This document shows positions 1 to 7,991 of a stretch of 44,200 bases of DNA, in pieces; position 1 is the stretch's first letter, and every line of letters starts with the position of its first letter. The position numbers were made by a program, and so were the translations under genes. This stretch comes from Mycoplasmatota bacterium (lineage in GTDB: Bacteria > Bacillota_I > Bacilli_A > Izemoplasmatales > Hujiaoplasmataceae), in contig JAEIOE010000015.1 of assembly GCA_016342455.1 (NCBI GenBank), positions 1 through 44,200 on the forward strand, read 5' to 3'. The notes below the pieces were generated by a model. That model was not told where the DNA came from and made no database searches. It was given only the letters and a program-made list of their open reading frames with translations.

Positions 1-1
1 G

Positions 2-49
2 GAACACGCCAAAGAGAACTTACTTGTTTTCAAGTTAAGTATCTTTTAA
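2..49 (+). CDS. Possible 3' end of an upstream gene (15 codons, cut by the window edge)
   Basis: Read from base 2, the frame gives a short C-terminal peptide ending in LLVFKLSIF and a TAA at 47-49. A hairpin follows at once at 49-70, which is what the end of a + strand gene would look like. Nothing in these 15 residues identifies a family. The frame starting at base 1 is also open, so the assignment rests on the stop-plus-hairpin arrangement alone. Confidence 0.3.
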   Translation, partial: EHAKENLLVFKLSIF

Positions 50-70
50 AGAGTAACGTCAGTTACTTTT
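49..70. terminator. Hairpin between the left-edge gene and plsY
   Basis: AGTAAC-GTCA-GTTACT (52-67) forms a 6-bp stem, extended by A-T and G-T pairs to 49-70. On the + strand it runs into TTTTG. On the minus strand it lies about 20 bases past the plsY stop but has only a weak CTCTTT tract. It may serve both converging genes. A second weaker hairpin (18-40, CTTG-TTTT-CAAG core) lies just before it. Confidence 0.45.
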
Positions 71-88
71 GTTCTTGAATTATATAAA

Positions 89-745
89 TTAAACTTTATG
101 TCTGAATTCTTTGATCTTTGTAGAAATATCAAACTTTGTTTTATTTTCTGTTCCTTGTCTAATCCTATGGAAATTATTTTTATGTCTCCAAAAGATTAAA
201 ATAACGGATATGAATAATATAAAGACAAAGGTTAAATCATAATGAGGGAATTCACCACCAAAATACATTGCTAAGCCAACATAGAATGCAATAACTGTTG
301 AAATAACAGAAGCAATCGAAACATAACGTGTTGACAATACCATGATAATAAAAGCGGGTAAAATACTAAGCGCCATTAACGGTGCGTATCCTAACATTAA
401 TCCAAAGGAAGTGGCTACGCCTTTTCCACCTTTAAACTTAAACCAAATAGGGAACACATGCCCTAATACAGCAGCGAAACCATAAATTAAGGGATGCAAT
501 AAGTCGCTGTTTACAAAAATAACATCATTTTTAAATAAGTATACAACAAGACCACCTTTTAAAGTATCAAGAATTAAAACAAGGGTTCCGATTACTTTAC
601 CGAATACTCTGTAAGCATTTGTAGTTCCTAAGTTTCCAGAACCATGTTTTCTAATATCATCTTTTTTAATAAATTTTCCTAAAATATATGAGAAAGGGAT
701 AGACCCAATTAAGTAAGCAATTATAACTAAAACAAATTTAAACAT
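89..745 (-). CDS. plsY: Acyl-phosphate:glycerol-3-phosphate acyltransferase PlsY
   Basis: PlsY transfers the acyl group of acyl-phosphate to sn-glycerol-3-phosphate in the membrane, the first step of phospholipid synthesis. The 218-aa protein is a chain of hydrophobic helices carrying the family loops GSGNLGTTN (35-43), KFKGGKGVATS (103-113) and, near the C-terminus, WRHKNNFHRIRQG. The second Thr in GTTN replaces the more usual Ala. An ORF extends 38 codons further upstream to 859, but that stretch crosses the promoter. I chose the ATG at 745-743 because GGAGG lies 7 bases before it; ATG at 751 is in frame but almost touches the GGAGG. The gene diverges from parE, as plsY (yneS) and parE are paired in Bacillus subtilis, which supports the call. 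Confidence 0.95.
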   Translation of the reverse strand: MFKFVLVIIAYLIGSIPFSYILGKFIKKDDIRKHGSGNLGTTNAYRVFGKVIGTLVLILDTLKGGLVVYLFKNDVIFVNSDLLHPLIYGFAAVLGHVFPIWFKFKGGKGVATSFGLMLGYAPLMALSILPAFIIMVLSTRYVSIASVISTVIAFYVGLAMYFGGEFPHYDLTFVFILFISVILIFWRHKNNFHRIRQGTENKTKFDISTKIKEFRHKV

Positions 746-767
746 TTTCATTCCTCCATAATGCTGA

Positions 768-823
768 ATTATACCAAAAAAAAGCCAAAAAAGAAAGAAA
801 AAGTTTGAATAATTTGGTATAAT
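768..823. promoter_or_regulatory. Divergent extended -10 promoters for plsY and parE
   Basis: TTTGGTATAAT occurs on both strands of the 107-base gap. On the + strand TGGTATAAT at 815-823 serves parE. On the minus strand its complement at 768-776 serves plsY. Both are extended -10 elements (TGnTATAAT) without a convincing -35 box. The two -10 hexamers sit about 45 bases apart, so the two transcription units share one control region. Confidence 0.65.
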
Positions 824-852
824 ATTTAGTAGAGAATAAAAGAGGTAAGTAA

Positions 853-2793
853 ATGGCAAAAACTAACAATGACTACAATGCAAATTCACTACAAATACTA
901 GAAGGCTTAGAAGCAGTTCGAAAACGTCCTGGAATGTACGTTGGATCAACGGACACAAGAGGCCTTCATCATTTAGTATGGGAAGTGATTGATAATTCTA
1001 TAGATGAGGTATTAGCTGGCTTCGGGAAAACAATTAAAGTTGAGGTATTAGAAGATAACTCTATCTGTGTTACTGATGATGGGCGAGGAATGCCAGTAGA
1101 CAAACACAAATCCGGTTTAAGCGGGGTTGAATTGATTTTCACTAAGTTGCACGCAGGAGGAAAATTTTCTTCTGATGGCGCATATAAAGTATCTGGTGGA
1201 CTTCATGGCGTTGGTGCCTCAGTTGTTAATGCGCTATCTGAATTTTTAGAAGTAACAGTACATCGTGATGGTCTAATTTATAAAATGCGTTTTGAAAATG
1301 GTGGTAAATTAGTAGAAGATTTAATTGTAATGGGAGAAACCAAAAAAAGTGGAACTCAAGTTTGGTTTAAACCAGATCAATCTATTTTCTCAACAACTTT
1401 ATATAATTTCCAAACATTAGAAGATAGAATTAGAGAAAGTGCTTTTTTAATCAAAGGATTAAAGATGCAATTAGTCGATCACCGTTCAAAACAAAAAAGA
1501 TCTTTCAGCTATGAACATGGAATCAAAGAATATGTAGAATATATTAATAAATCAAAAACTGGTATTAACAAACCGGTTTATTTCCATGGAAAAAGTAACT
1601 CAATTGAAATAGAAGTTGCTTTCCAATATACAAAAGCTTACTCTGATAATATTATTTCTTTTGTTAATAATGTAAGAACCAGAGATGGTGGAACACATGA
1701 AACAGGATTTAAATCAGCTTTCACAAAAGTATTCAATGAATACGGTAGAAAGATGAATTATATCAAGGAAAGAGACTCTTCTTTGGAAGGAACCCATGTT
1801 AGAGAAGGGTTAACTGCAATTATTTCTATTAGAATTCCAGAAAACTTACTTCAATTCGAAGGACAAACAAAAAATAAACTAGGTACCCCTGAGGCAAGAC
1901 CTGCCTTAGAAACTTTGGTATCAGAAAAACTAAATATCTATTTAACGGAAAACCCTGCTATTTCAAATAGCTTATTAGAAAAAGCGGTAAATGCAAGACA
2001 AGCATGGGACGCAGCTAGAAAAGCAAGAGAAGATGCAAGGCTTGTTAAAAAGATTAGGAAGCAAGAAACAATACTTTCTGGTAAACTATCGCCAGCTAGC
2101 ACCAAAAACGCACTAGTCAATGAATTATTCCTTGTAGAAGGGGATTCAGCAGGAGGCTCTGCGAAACAAGGTAGAGATAGAACGTTCCAAGCAATTCTTC
2201 CTTTGAGAGGAAAAGTAATAAACGCTGAAAAACAAAAAATAGAAGACGTATTAAAAAACGAAGAAATCTCAACGATTATCTCCACAATCGGAGCTGGGTT
2301 AGGTAGCGACTTTAATATCTTAAAAGCAAATTATAATAAAGTAATTATTATGACCGATGCGGACACAGATGGTGCTCATATTCAGGTGTTATTAATTACG
2401 TTCTTCTTTAGATATATGCCAGAGTTAATCGCAGCTGGTAAACTATATATTGCCCTACCACCTTTATACAAGATTTCAAGCAATACAAAAGGTTTCTTTT
2501 ATGCTTGGGATGAAATTCAAAGAGAGAATATTTGCAAGAAATTAAAAAAATATACTATTCAAAGATATAAAGGATTAGGTGAAATGAATTCCCTTCAACT
2601 ATGGGATACAACAATGGACCCTAGAAAAAGAGCTTTAATTCAAGTTAATATTGATGATTTATCAGAAGCAGAGAAAAGAATTCAAGTTTTAATGGGCGAT
2701 GATGTTGAACCAAGAAAAGAATGGATTGATAACTTTGTATCATTTGAAAACGATGATGACTTTGAAATTGGGGTGACAATAAATAATGGCTAA
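853..2793 (+). CDS. parE: DNA topoisomerase IV subunit B (ParE)
   Basis: ParE is the ATPase subunit of topoisomerase IV, which decatenates daughter chromosomes. The 646-aa protein has the GHKL ATP site: E44, N48, DDGRGM (75-80) and the lid GGLHGVGAS (115-123). The TOPRIM domain follows with EGDSAGG (429-435) and DADTDG (502-507, Mg ligands E429, D502, D504), then QRYKGLGEMN near the C-terminus. AGAGGT lies 6 bases before the ATG. Its coding end overlaps parC by 8 bases, a translational-coupling arrangement. GyrB is the close alternative. The pairing with a GyrA-type subunit lacking a proper GyrA box, and the plsY neighbour, favour ParE. Confidence 0.93.
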   Translation: MAKTNNDYNANSLQILEGLEAVRKRPGMYVGSTDTRGLHHLVWEVIDNSIDEVLAGFGKTIKVEVLEDNSICVTDDGRGMPVDKHKSGLSGVELIFTKLHAGGKFSSDGAYKVSGGLHGVGASVVNALSEFLEVTVHRDGLIYKMRFENGGKLVEDLIVMGETKKSGTQVWFKPDQSIFSTTLYNFQTLEDRIRESAFLIKGLKMQLVDHRSKQKRSFSYEHGIKEYVEYINKSKTGINKPVYFHGKSNSIEIEVAFQYTKAYSDNIISFVNNVRTRDGGTHETGFKSAFTKVFNEYGRKMNYIKERDSSLEGTHVREGLTAIISIRIPENLLQFEGQTKNKLGTPEARPALETLVSEKLNIYLTENPAISNSLLEKAVNARQAWDAARKAREDARLVKKIRKQETILSGKLSPASTKNALVNELFLVEGDSAGGSAKQGRDRTFQAILPLRGKVINAEKQKIEDVLKNEEISTIISTIGAGLGSDFNILKANYNKVIIMTDADTDGAHIQVLLITFFFRYMPELIAAGKLYIALPPLYKISSNTKGFFYAWDEIQRENICKKLKKYTIQRYKGLGEMNSLQLWDTTMDPRKRALIQVNIDDLSEAEKRIQVLMGDDVEPRKEWIDNFVSFENDDDFEIGVTINNG

Positions 2794-5449
2794 AAAAAAA
2801 TCCGTAAAATCAAAGATTGATGAATACGTAGAAAATATCGTCCCAATGAATCTTGAAAAGATTGTTGGTGATCGATTTGGTAAGTATTCAAAATATATCA
2901 TTCAAGAACGTGCCTTACCAGATGTAAGGGATGGCTTAAAACCAGTACAAAGAAGAATACTTTTTGCGATGCATGCCTTAGGTATGCAAAGCACAAAACC
3001 ATATAAAAAGTCAGCTAGAATCGTTGGTGACGTTATCGGTAAGTACCATCCTCATGGAGATACTTCGGTATATGATGCGATGGTGAGAATGAGCCAATCA
3101 TGGAAAACAAATGCTTTACTAGTGGACATGCATGGTAATAATGGTTCTATAGATAATGACCCAGCAGCCGCAATGCGTTATACAGAAGCTAGGTTATCAC
3201 CATATTCAGAAGCAATGTTAAAAGATATCGATAAAAAGACAGTTACTTTTATTCCAAACTTTGATGACTGCGAACTAGAACCTACCGTGTTACCAGCTAA
3301 ATTTCCAAATCTTTTAGTAAATGGTTCTCAGGGAATGGCTACAGGATACGCAACCAATATACCTCCACATAATCTTGTAGAAGTATTGGAAGCAGTAAAA
3401 TACAGAACAAAGAATCCTCATTCTGAACTTGAGGATATTTTAGTATATATTAAAGGACCTGATTTTCCTACCGGAGGAATTGTGGAAGGTATCAAAGATA
3501 TTAAAAAAGCTTTCAGAACCGGAAAAGGAAAAGTAACGATAAAAGCAAAGGTTAAAGTAGAAGATACTTCTTTAATCATCGACGAAATACCCTATGGTGT
3601 ATGTAAATCAGACCTAGTAAGAAAAATAGATGATATCAGACTGAAAAAGAAAATAGATGGTATTGTTGAAATTAAAGATATGTCTGACCGTGAAGGTTTA
3701 TGTATTGTGATTAACTTAAAGAAAGAAATTTCTTCAGAAGTTATTCTTGCTTACTTATACAAAAACACGGATCTAAGAGTATCATTTAGTTACAATATGG
3801 TAGCTATCTGTCAAAGAAGTCCAAAATTATTGTCTATCTTAGAAATTATTGACGAATTTATTCAACATCAAAAAGAAGTTATCAGAAACCGTTCCAACTA
3901 TGAATTAAGAGGAGCTGAAAAACGTAGACATATTGTTTTAGGTTTCCTAAATATGGTGGATATCCTTGATGAAGTAATCGCTGAAATTAGACAATCACTT
4001 GGAAAAAGAGACGCAACGAATCGTTTGATGGAACGATTTAATTTCACGGAAGTTCAAGCGGATGCAATCGTTTCTTTACAACTATATCGTTTATCAAATG
4101 CAGATGTGAAAGAAATGAAAAAAGAAGCAACAGAACTGACAAAAGATATTAAAAGATTACAACAAATTCTTACAAATGAAGAAGTGCTAGAATCTGTTAT
4201 TATTGAAGAAATCCAAGAAATTATTTATAATCAACCGATAGCTCGTAAAACGGAGATTCAAGATGAAGTAGAAAGAGTTGAAATTGATATTCAAGAACTT
4301 ATTGAAAACGAAGAAGTCAAATTTGTTGTGTCAAGAGATGGTTATATTAAACGTGCTTCTTTAAAGTCATTCCAAGCAACACCAGGAAGTACTGGCTTAA
4401 AAGAAAACGATCTTGTTTTAAAACAATGTAGTTTAAATACAAGAGACACTATTCTTTGTTTTACAAACTTTGGTAATTATATTATCTTACCAGCATATAA
4501 AGTTCCTGACCGTAAATGGAGAGACACAGGAGAGTATATTTCTAACTTCGCTCATTTAGGTTCTTTAGAAAGAATCATAGACTTCATTGTAGTTAGTTCT
4601 TTCGATGAGGATAAACTCGTTTTACTAGCAAATGAAGAGGGTCAAATAAAACAAATTCTTCTTAGTGAGTTCCAAAAAACAAGAACGAACCGAACTTATA
4701 ACTGTATGCCTGCTAGCAAAGTAAACCAACTGGTATCAGTTGATTTAAAAGAATCATATGATAGATTTGCGATCTTAGCTTCGGAAAGTGGTTATGTATT
4801 AAAATATCCAATAGAAGAAATACCAGTTCAATCTTTAAACGCAAAAGGCGTGAAAGGTATGAATTTAAGAGATGATTTATTAATAGGGGCAAAATATTCA
4901 ACAAATATCACAAAAGATGAAGTAATCTTCCTAACAAACAGAGGTGGATTAATTAGAGAGTTTACATCAAATATTGATATAAACAGACGACCTGCTAAAG
5001 GAAAGCGTTATTTAAAAACAGTCAAAAGTAATCCATATCTATTTAAACAAATGATCTGTGAAAACATCTTTAGACTGAAAGATAGCATTACTCTTAGAAT
5101 CTTAGGTGAAAAAGAAGATTTGGTAATTGAAGCTAATGATCTAAAACCAGATCGCTATGAAAATGGAATTCCTTATATTTCTCAAAAGAAAAAACCTACT
5201 TACTTACTATGTGATAAAGATAATTTTAAAGAAACGAATGCTATTTTAGAAAAACTAGCAGATTCTGTTACAGAAGAAATAGAAGAACCAGAATCTGATG
5301 ATGTAATGTATGAGTTAGAAAAGATTATTTCAGGAAACAAAACAATGAAAGTAAAAGAAATCGTTATTGAAGAAGTAGAAGATACAGATATGGAAGAAGA
5401 GGAAGAAGATGAACTAGATGAGAATGTAGTTCAACAGACGCTCTTTTAA
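2786..5449 (+). CDS. parC: DNA topoisomerase IV subunit A (ParC)
   Basis: ParC is the DNA-cutting subunit of topoisomerase IV. In its 887 aa, the winged-helix region carries PDVRDGLKPVQRR (45-57), the quinolone-determining loop KYHPHGDTSVYDAM (86-99) and the catalytic tyrosine Y132 in AAMRYTEARL. The C-terminal part is a beta-pinwheel. Where GyrA would have QRRGGKG there is only a degenerate NAKGVKGMN, consistent with ParC rather than GyrA. The protein ends in a strongly acidic tail (EEEEEDELDE). T93 occupies the position that is Ser80 in Staphylococcus GrlA, and D97 the position of Glu84. GGGGTG precedes the ATG by 10 bases, inside the end of parE. No terminator separates it from the next gene. 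Confidence 0.93.
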   Translation: MAKKKSVKSKIDEYVENIVPMNLEKIVGDRFGKYSKYIIQERALPDVRDGLKPVQRRILFAMHALGMQSTKPYKKSARIVGDVIGKYHPHGDTSVYDAMVRMSQSWKTNALLVDMHGNNGSIDNDPAAAMRYTEARLSPYSEAMLKDIDKKTVTFIPNFDDCELEPTVLPAKFPNLLVNGSQGMATGYATNIPPHNLVEVLEAVKYRTKNPHSELEDILVYIKGPDFPTGGIVEGIKDIKKAFRTGKGKVTIKAKVKVEDTSLIIDEIPYGVCKSDLVRKIDDIRLKKKIDGIVEIKDMSDREGLCIVINLKKEISSEVILAYLYKNTDLRVSFSYNMVAICQRSPKLLSILEIIDEFIQHQKEVIRNRSNYELRGAEKRRHIVLGFLNMVDILDEVIAEIRQSLGKRDATNRLMERFNFTEVQADAIVSLQLYRLSNADVKEMKKEATELTKDIKRLQQILTNEEVLESVIIEEIQEIIYNQPIARKTEIQDEVERVEIDIQELIENEEVKFVVSRDGYIKRASLKSFQATPGSTGLKENDLVLKQCSLNTRDTILCFTNFGNYIILPAYKVPDRKWRDTGEYISNFAHLGSLERIIDFIVVSSFDEDKLVLLANEEGQIKQILLSEFQKTRTNRTYNCMPASKVNQLVSVDLKESYDRFAILASESGYVLKYPIEEIPVQSLNAKGVKGMNLRDDLLIGAKYSTNITKDEVIFLTNRGGLIREFTSNIDINRRPAKGKRYLKTVKSNPYLFKQMICENIFRLKDSITLRILGEKEDLVIEANDLKPDRYENGIPYISQKKKPTYLLCDKDNFKETNAILEKLADSVTEEIEEPESDDVMYELEKIISGNKTMKVKEIVIEEVEDTDMEEEEEDELDENVVQQTLF

Positions 5450-5498
5450 CACATAAAAATCATAAAGATAAGCTAAAATAGATACTGGAGATGATTAA

Positions 5499-6767
5499 AT
5501 GAAAAAAATACTTATGTTGGTGTCGGTTTTAATCCTTGGATTTAGCCTAACTGGCTGTACTAGCCTTTTTGGTGATACCGAAACTACAACAACTACAGAA
5601 GCAATTATAGTTGATACTGATAATATTATTGATATTTCTACAGTATCGGCATTACAAACGATAGAAATGAATAAATCATATCGATTAACAGCTGATATTG
5701 ATTTATCAGACGAGGAATGGATTCCTTTAGGAGACTATTCTCTTCCATTTATGGGAAACTTTGATGGAAATGGACATACCATATCAAATCTTACAATTAC
5801 TACAGATTATTTGTATAGCGGCTTGTTTGGAAAAGTGTCAGGGAATATAACTGACTTGAATTGTGAAAATTTTTCAATTGTTTATGAAACAGATTTCTTA
5901 ACCTATGCTGGCTTAGTTGCTGGATTTACTGACGGTAATATAGATAACGTAACAGTGGATGGTTCTATTGATATTACAAACACTGGGATGAATTCTTATG
6001 TTGGTCTATTAATTGGATTTAGCCAAGGACCACTTGACAATCTAACATTAGCCTCAGAATTCCTACCAAATGTGATTTCGAATAACACAGTAACAGGTAC
6101 AGTTTTATTAGATTCAGACAATATCGCTTTTGTTGGTGGAATGATTGGTAAAACATTTAATTCAAATGTAACAGATAACTTTGCGAACACAGATGTTTCA
6201 GTTTCTTTACATGATTACTTTGGTTATGTCGGTGGATTTATCGGAGATAATTACGGAGGAATCTTAATTGGTTTCGAAGAAGATGTTGATGATTCTAATA
6301 TTTACATAGAAAATAATGTTTCTATTTCAGTTATTGATGTAACTATCGAACAAAATGATGTATCAATTGGAGGATTTATCGGCTATAACCACTCAGGCTA
6401 TAACAGAGATAATTATTCAGAGACTGATTTAACAGTATCTGGTACGAACTTAGAAACAACAGAAGTAAATGTTGGTGGCTATATAGGTGAAAACTGGAAC
6501 TCAGTAGTAATGAACACAGTAACAGTTTATAGCTATACAGAAAACTTAGAAACTGACTTTGTGAATAACAATATTTTATTTATGATAGGACAAAACTTTT
6601 CAGAAGCAGATTTTTTAAACAACTATGTAGCTTGTTTAACGGAAGATATCGATACAACAACTGTTGCTGGATTAACAGAAATAAGTGCAACAGATTATGA
6701 ATCAAATACTTTTTTCCAAGACTCTTTAAGTTGGGAAACAGAACAAATTAATAAAATACTTAATTAA
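5499..6767 (+). CDS. Surface lipoprotein with GLUG-type repeats
   Basis: A 422-aa exported lipoprotein of unknown function. A signal peptide (KK, then a hydrophobic stretch) ends in the lipobox SLTGC, with C20 as the lipidated cysteine. LspA, encoded in this window, would process it. A Thr-rich linker (27-34, TETTTTTE) follows. The rest consists of about seven repeats built around a small hydrophobic-G-G motif (YSGLFGK, YAGLVAG, YVGLLIG, FVGGMIG, YVGGFIG, SIGGFIG, NVGGYIG), the pattern of GLUG-motif proteins predicted to fold as a beta-solenoid. The first repeat is preceded by FDGNGHTISNL, typical of these proteins. GGAG precedes the ATG by 8 bases. It lies 49 bases after parC with no terminator between, so read-through from parC is possible. 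An adhesin or surface-binding role is only a guess. Confidence 0.8.
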   Translation: MKKILMLVSVLILGFSLTGCTSLFGDTETTTTTEAIIVDTDNIIDISTVSALQTIEMNKSYRLTADIDLSDEEWIPLGDYSLPFMGNFDGNGHTISNLTITTDYLYSGLFGKVSGNITDLNCENFSIVYETDFLTYAGLVAGFTDGNIDNVTVDGSIDITNTGMNSYVGLLIGFSQGPLDNLTLASEFLPNVISNNTVTGTVLLDSDNIAFVGGMIGKTFNSNVTDNFANTDVSVSLHDYFGYVGGFIGDNYGGILIGFEEDVDDSNIYIENNVSISVIDVTIEQNDVSIGGFIGYNHSGYNRDNYSETDLTVSGTNLETTEVNVGGYIGENWNSVVMNTVTVYSYTENLETDFVNNNILFMIGQNFSEADFLNNYVACLTEDIDTTTVAGLTEISATDYESNTFFQDSLSWETEQINKILN

Positions 6768-6786
6768 TCGACTTAAAAAACAATTA

Positions 6787-6810
6787 AAGACGGATTAAAC
6801 CGTCTTTTTC
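6787..6810 (+). terminator. Rho-independent terminator after the GLUG lipoprotein gene
   Basis: AAGACGG (6787-6793), loop ATTAAA, CCGTCTT (6800-6806), then TTTC. It is a 7-bp stem with a short U-tract, about 20 bases past the stop, and ends the parE-parC-lipoprotein unit. Confidence 0.85.
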
Positions 6811-6843
6811 TTGTGTAAATGTTGTCAAAATTGATTAAATGAC

Positions 6844-6872
6844 TATGTTTTTAACTGCTTTTAGAGTATAAT
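6844..6872 (+). promoter_or_regulatory. Weak promoter candidate for the Fic-like/nadC unit
   Basis: A perfect -10 hexamer TATAAT at 6867-6872 sits 29 bases before the start codon, but the -35 position (TATGTT, 6844-6849) is poor and there is no TG extension. An alternative pair is TTGTCA (6822-6827) with TATGTT (6844-6849), spaced 16 bases. AAAAGGTGA at 6889-6897 is the ribosome site. Confidence 0.35.
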
Positions 6873-6901
6873 TAGACTATATTTTTTTAAAAGGTGATAC
6901 G

Positions 6902-7990
6902 ATGAATTGCATTCAATCAATAAGGAGAAATCCAGTTCCTAATGATGTTTTTTTAAAAACAACAAAACTATATTATCAAATGGGAAAAAACGATTATTAT
7001 CAATCGCTTTTTTCTGATAGTTACGAACACATTTCTGAATCTGTTGCAAATCAAGACGCTTATTCTTTCTTTAGGGTCTTTTTCCCTGAATACAAAATAT
7101 CTGAGTCAAGGCTAAGAACACTATTGCTTGACTCAACCGTAGCTAAAAATACAGCTGAAAATCTCTACAAGAATATCATCTTTATCTTTAGACAAATAAA
7201 ACAAAAAGATATAGAACCATTTGCTTTAAATGTAACCGAAGTAAATGACTTAGTAAGATTACTCTTTGGTCAAGCTTCGAAAGAAACTGTGCAATACAGA
7301 CGTTTCAAAACGAAAAGTTATTCTTTAATTTCAAAAGAATCCGGCTCTATGCGTGAAAAATTAGAAAGTCTAATCAATGAATTTAAAGTAATTCAAAAAG
7401 AAAATAGCTTTGAACCATTAATCTTACATATGAATTTGATAGTTGATTTCTTAAACATGGATATCTATACTGGTGAGCGAAATGAATTAATAGCCATTTT
7501 ATTATTATATGTTCTCATGATTCAAGAAGGATTTATTGTTTGTAATTATGTGTCATTTTTTGCTAAACTACATTTATATAAAGATGATTTTGATAAAGCT
7601 TTAGCACTCTGTAAGTTCCAATGGACAGAGGGTTTATCAGAACTAATGCCAATGCTGAGATTGTTTATCAAAATCTATACAGAGTTATATTACGATTTAT
7701 CAGAAAGAGCGAGAGATTTTGAATATGAATCGAAACTAGAAATATCAAAATCTGATTACATTGAAAATACAATTATGAAATTAGATGAAGTCTTTGCTAA
7801 AGAAGAAATTAGAAAAAGACATCCATTAATTTCAGATTCGACAATTAATAGAACCTTAAAAAGACTTCAAGAAGAAGATAAAATTCGACCTCTTGGTAAG
7901 GGAAGATCTGCAAAGTGGATTAAATTGGTGAAAAGCACTAAAAAAATGAACTTTCACGAACAATTAAACTTAGATTTAGGAGACAAATAA
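6902..7990 (+). CDS. Fic-fold-like protein lacking the catalytic motif, with C-terminal winged helix
   Basis: A 362-aa protein that I read as a degenerate Fic-domain protein. LVRLLFGQASKE and QYRRFKT (117-137) resemble the 'LHxLLFG...GxYR' segment of Fic proteins. EPLILHMNLIVDFL (171-184) followed by LLLYVLMIQEGF (200-211) brackets the place where HPFxDGNGR should be. Here that place reads NMDIYTGER (185-193): the catalytic His is Asn and the Gly/Asn core is lost, with only the final Arg kept. The class II inhibitory motif (S/T)xxxE(G/N) appears as STVAKN (78-83), with Lys for Glu. Residues 296-343 look like the winged helix (DSTINRTLKRLQEEDKI, GKGRSAKW) that often ends Fic proteins. It stands one base before nadC and is probably co-transcribed with it. 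A DNA-binding or scaffolding role is inference. Confidence 0.55.
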   Translation: MNCIQSIRRNPVPNDVFLKTTKLYYQMGKNDYYQSLFSDSYEHISESVANQDAYSFFRVFFPEYKISESRLRTLLLDSTVAKNTAENLYKNIIFIFRQIKQKDIEPFALNVTEVNDLVRLLFGQASKETVQYRRFKTKSYSLISKESGSMREKLESLINEFKVIQKENSFEPLILHMNLIVDFLNMDIYTGERNELIAILLLYVLMIQEGFIVCNYVSFFAKLHLYKDDFDKALALCKFQWTEGLSELMPMLRLFIKIYTELYYDLSERARDFEYESKLEISKSDYIENTIMKLDEVFAKEEIRKRHPLISDSTINRTLKRLQEEDKIRPLGKGRSAKWIKLVKSTKKMNFHEQLNLDLGDK

Positions 7991-7991
7991 G

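Noticed and set aside
746-859. Longer plsY starting at 859
   Set aside because: The extension contains the plsY promoter and the ribosome site and adds 38 residues not seen in PlsY proteins.
1938-2285. Antisense ORF within parE and similar ORFs opposite recJ, pnp, lon and others
   Set aside because: They are mirror frames of conserved genes without ribosome sites or recognisable domains.
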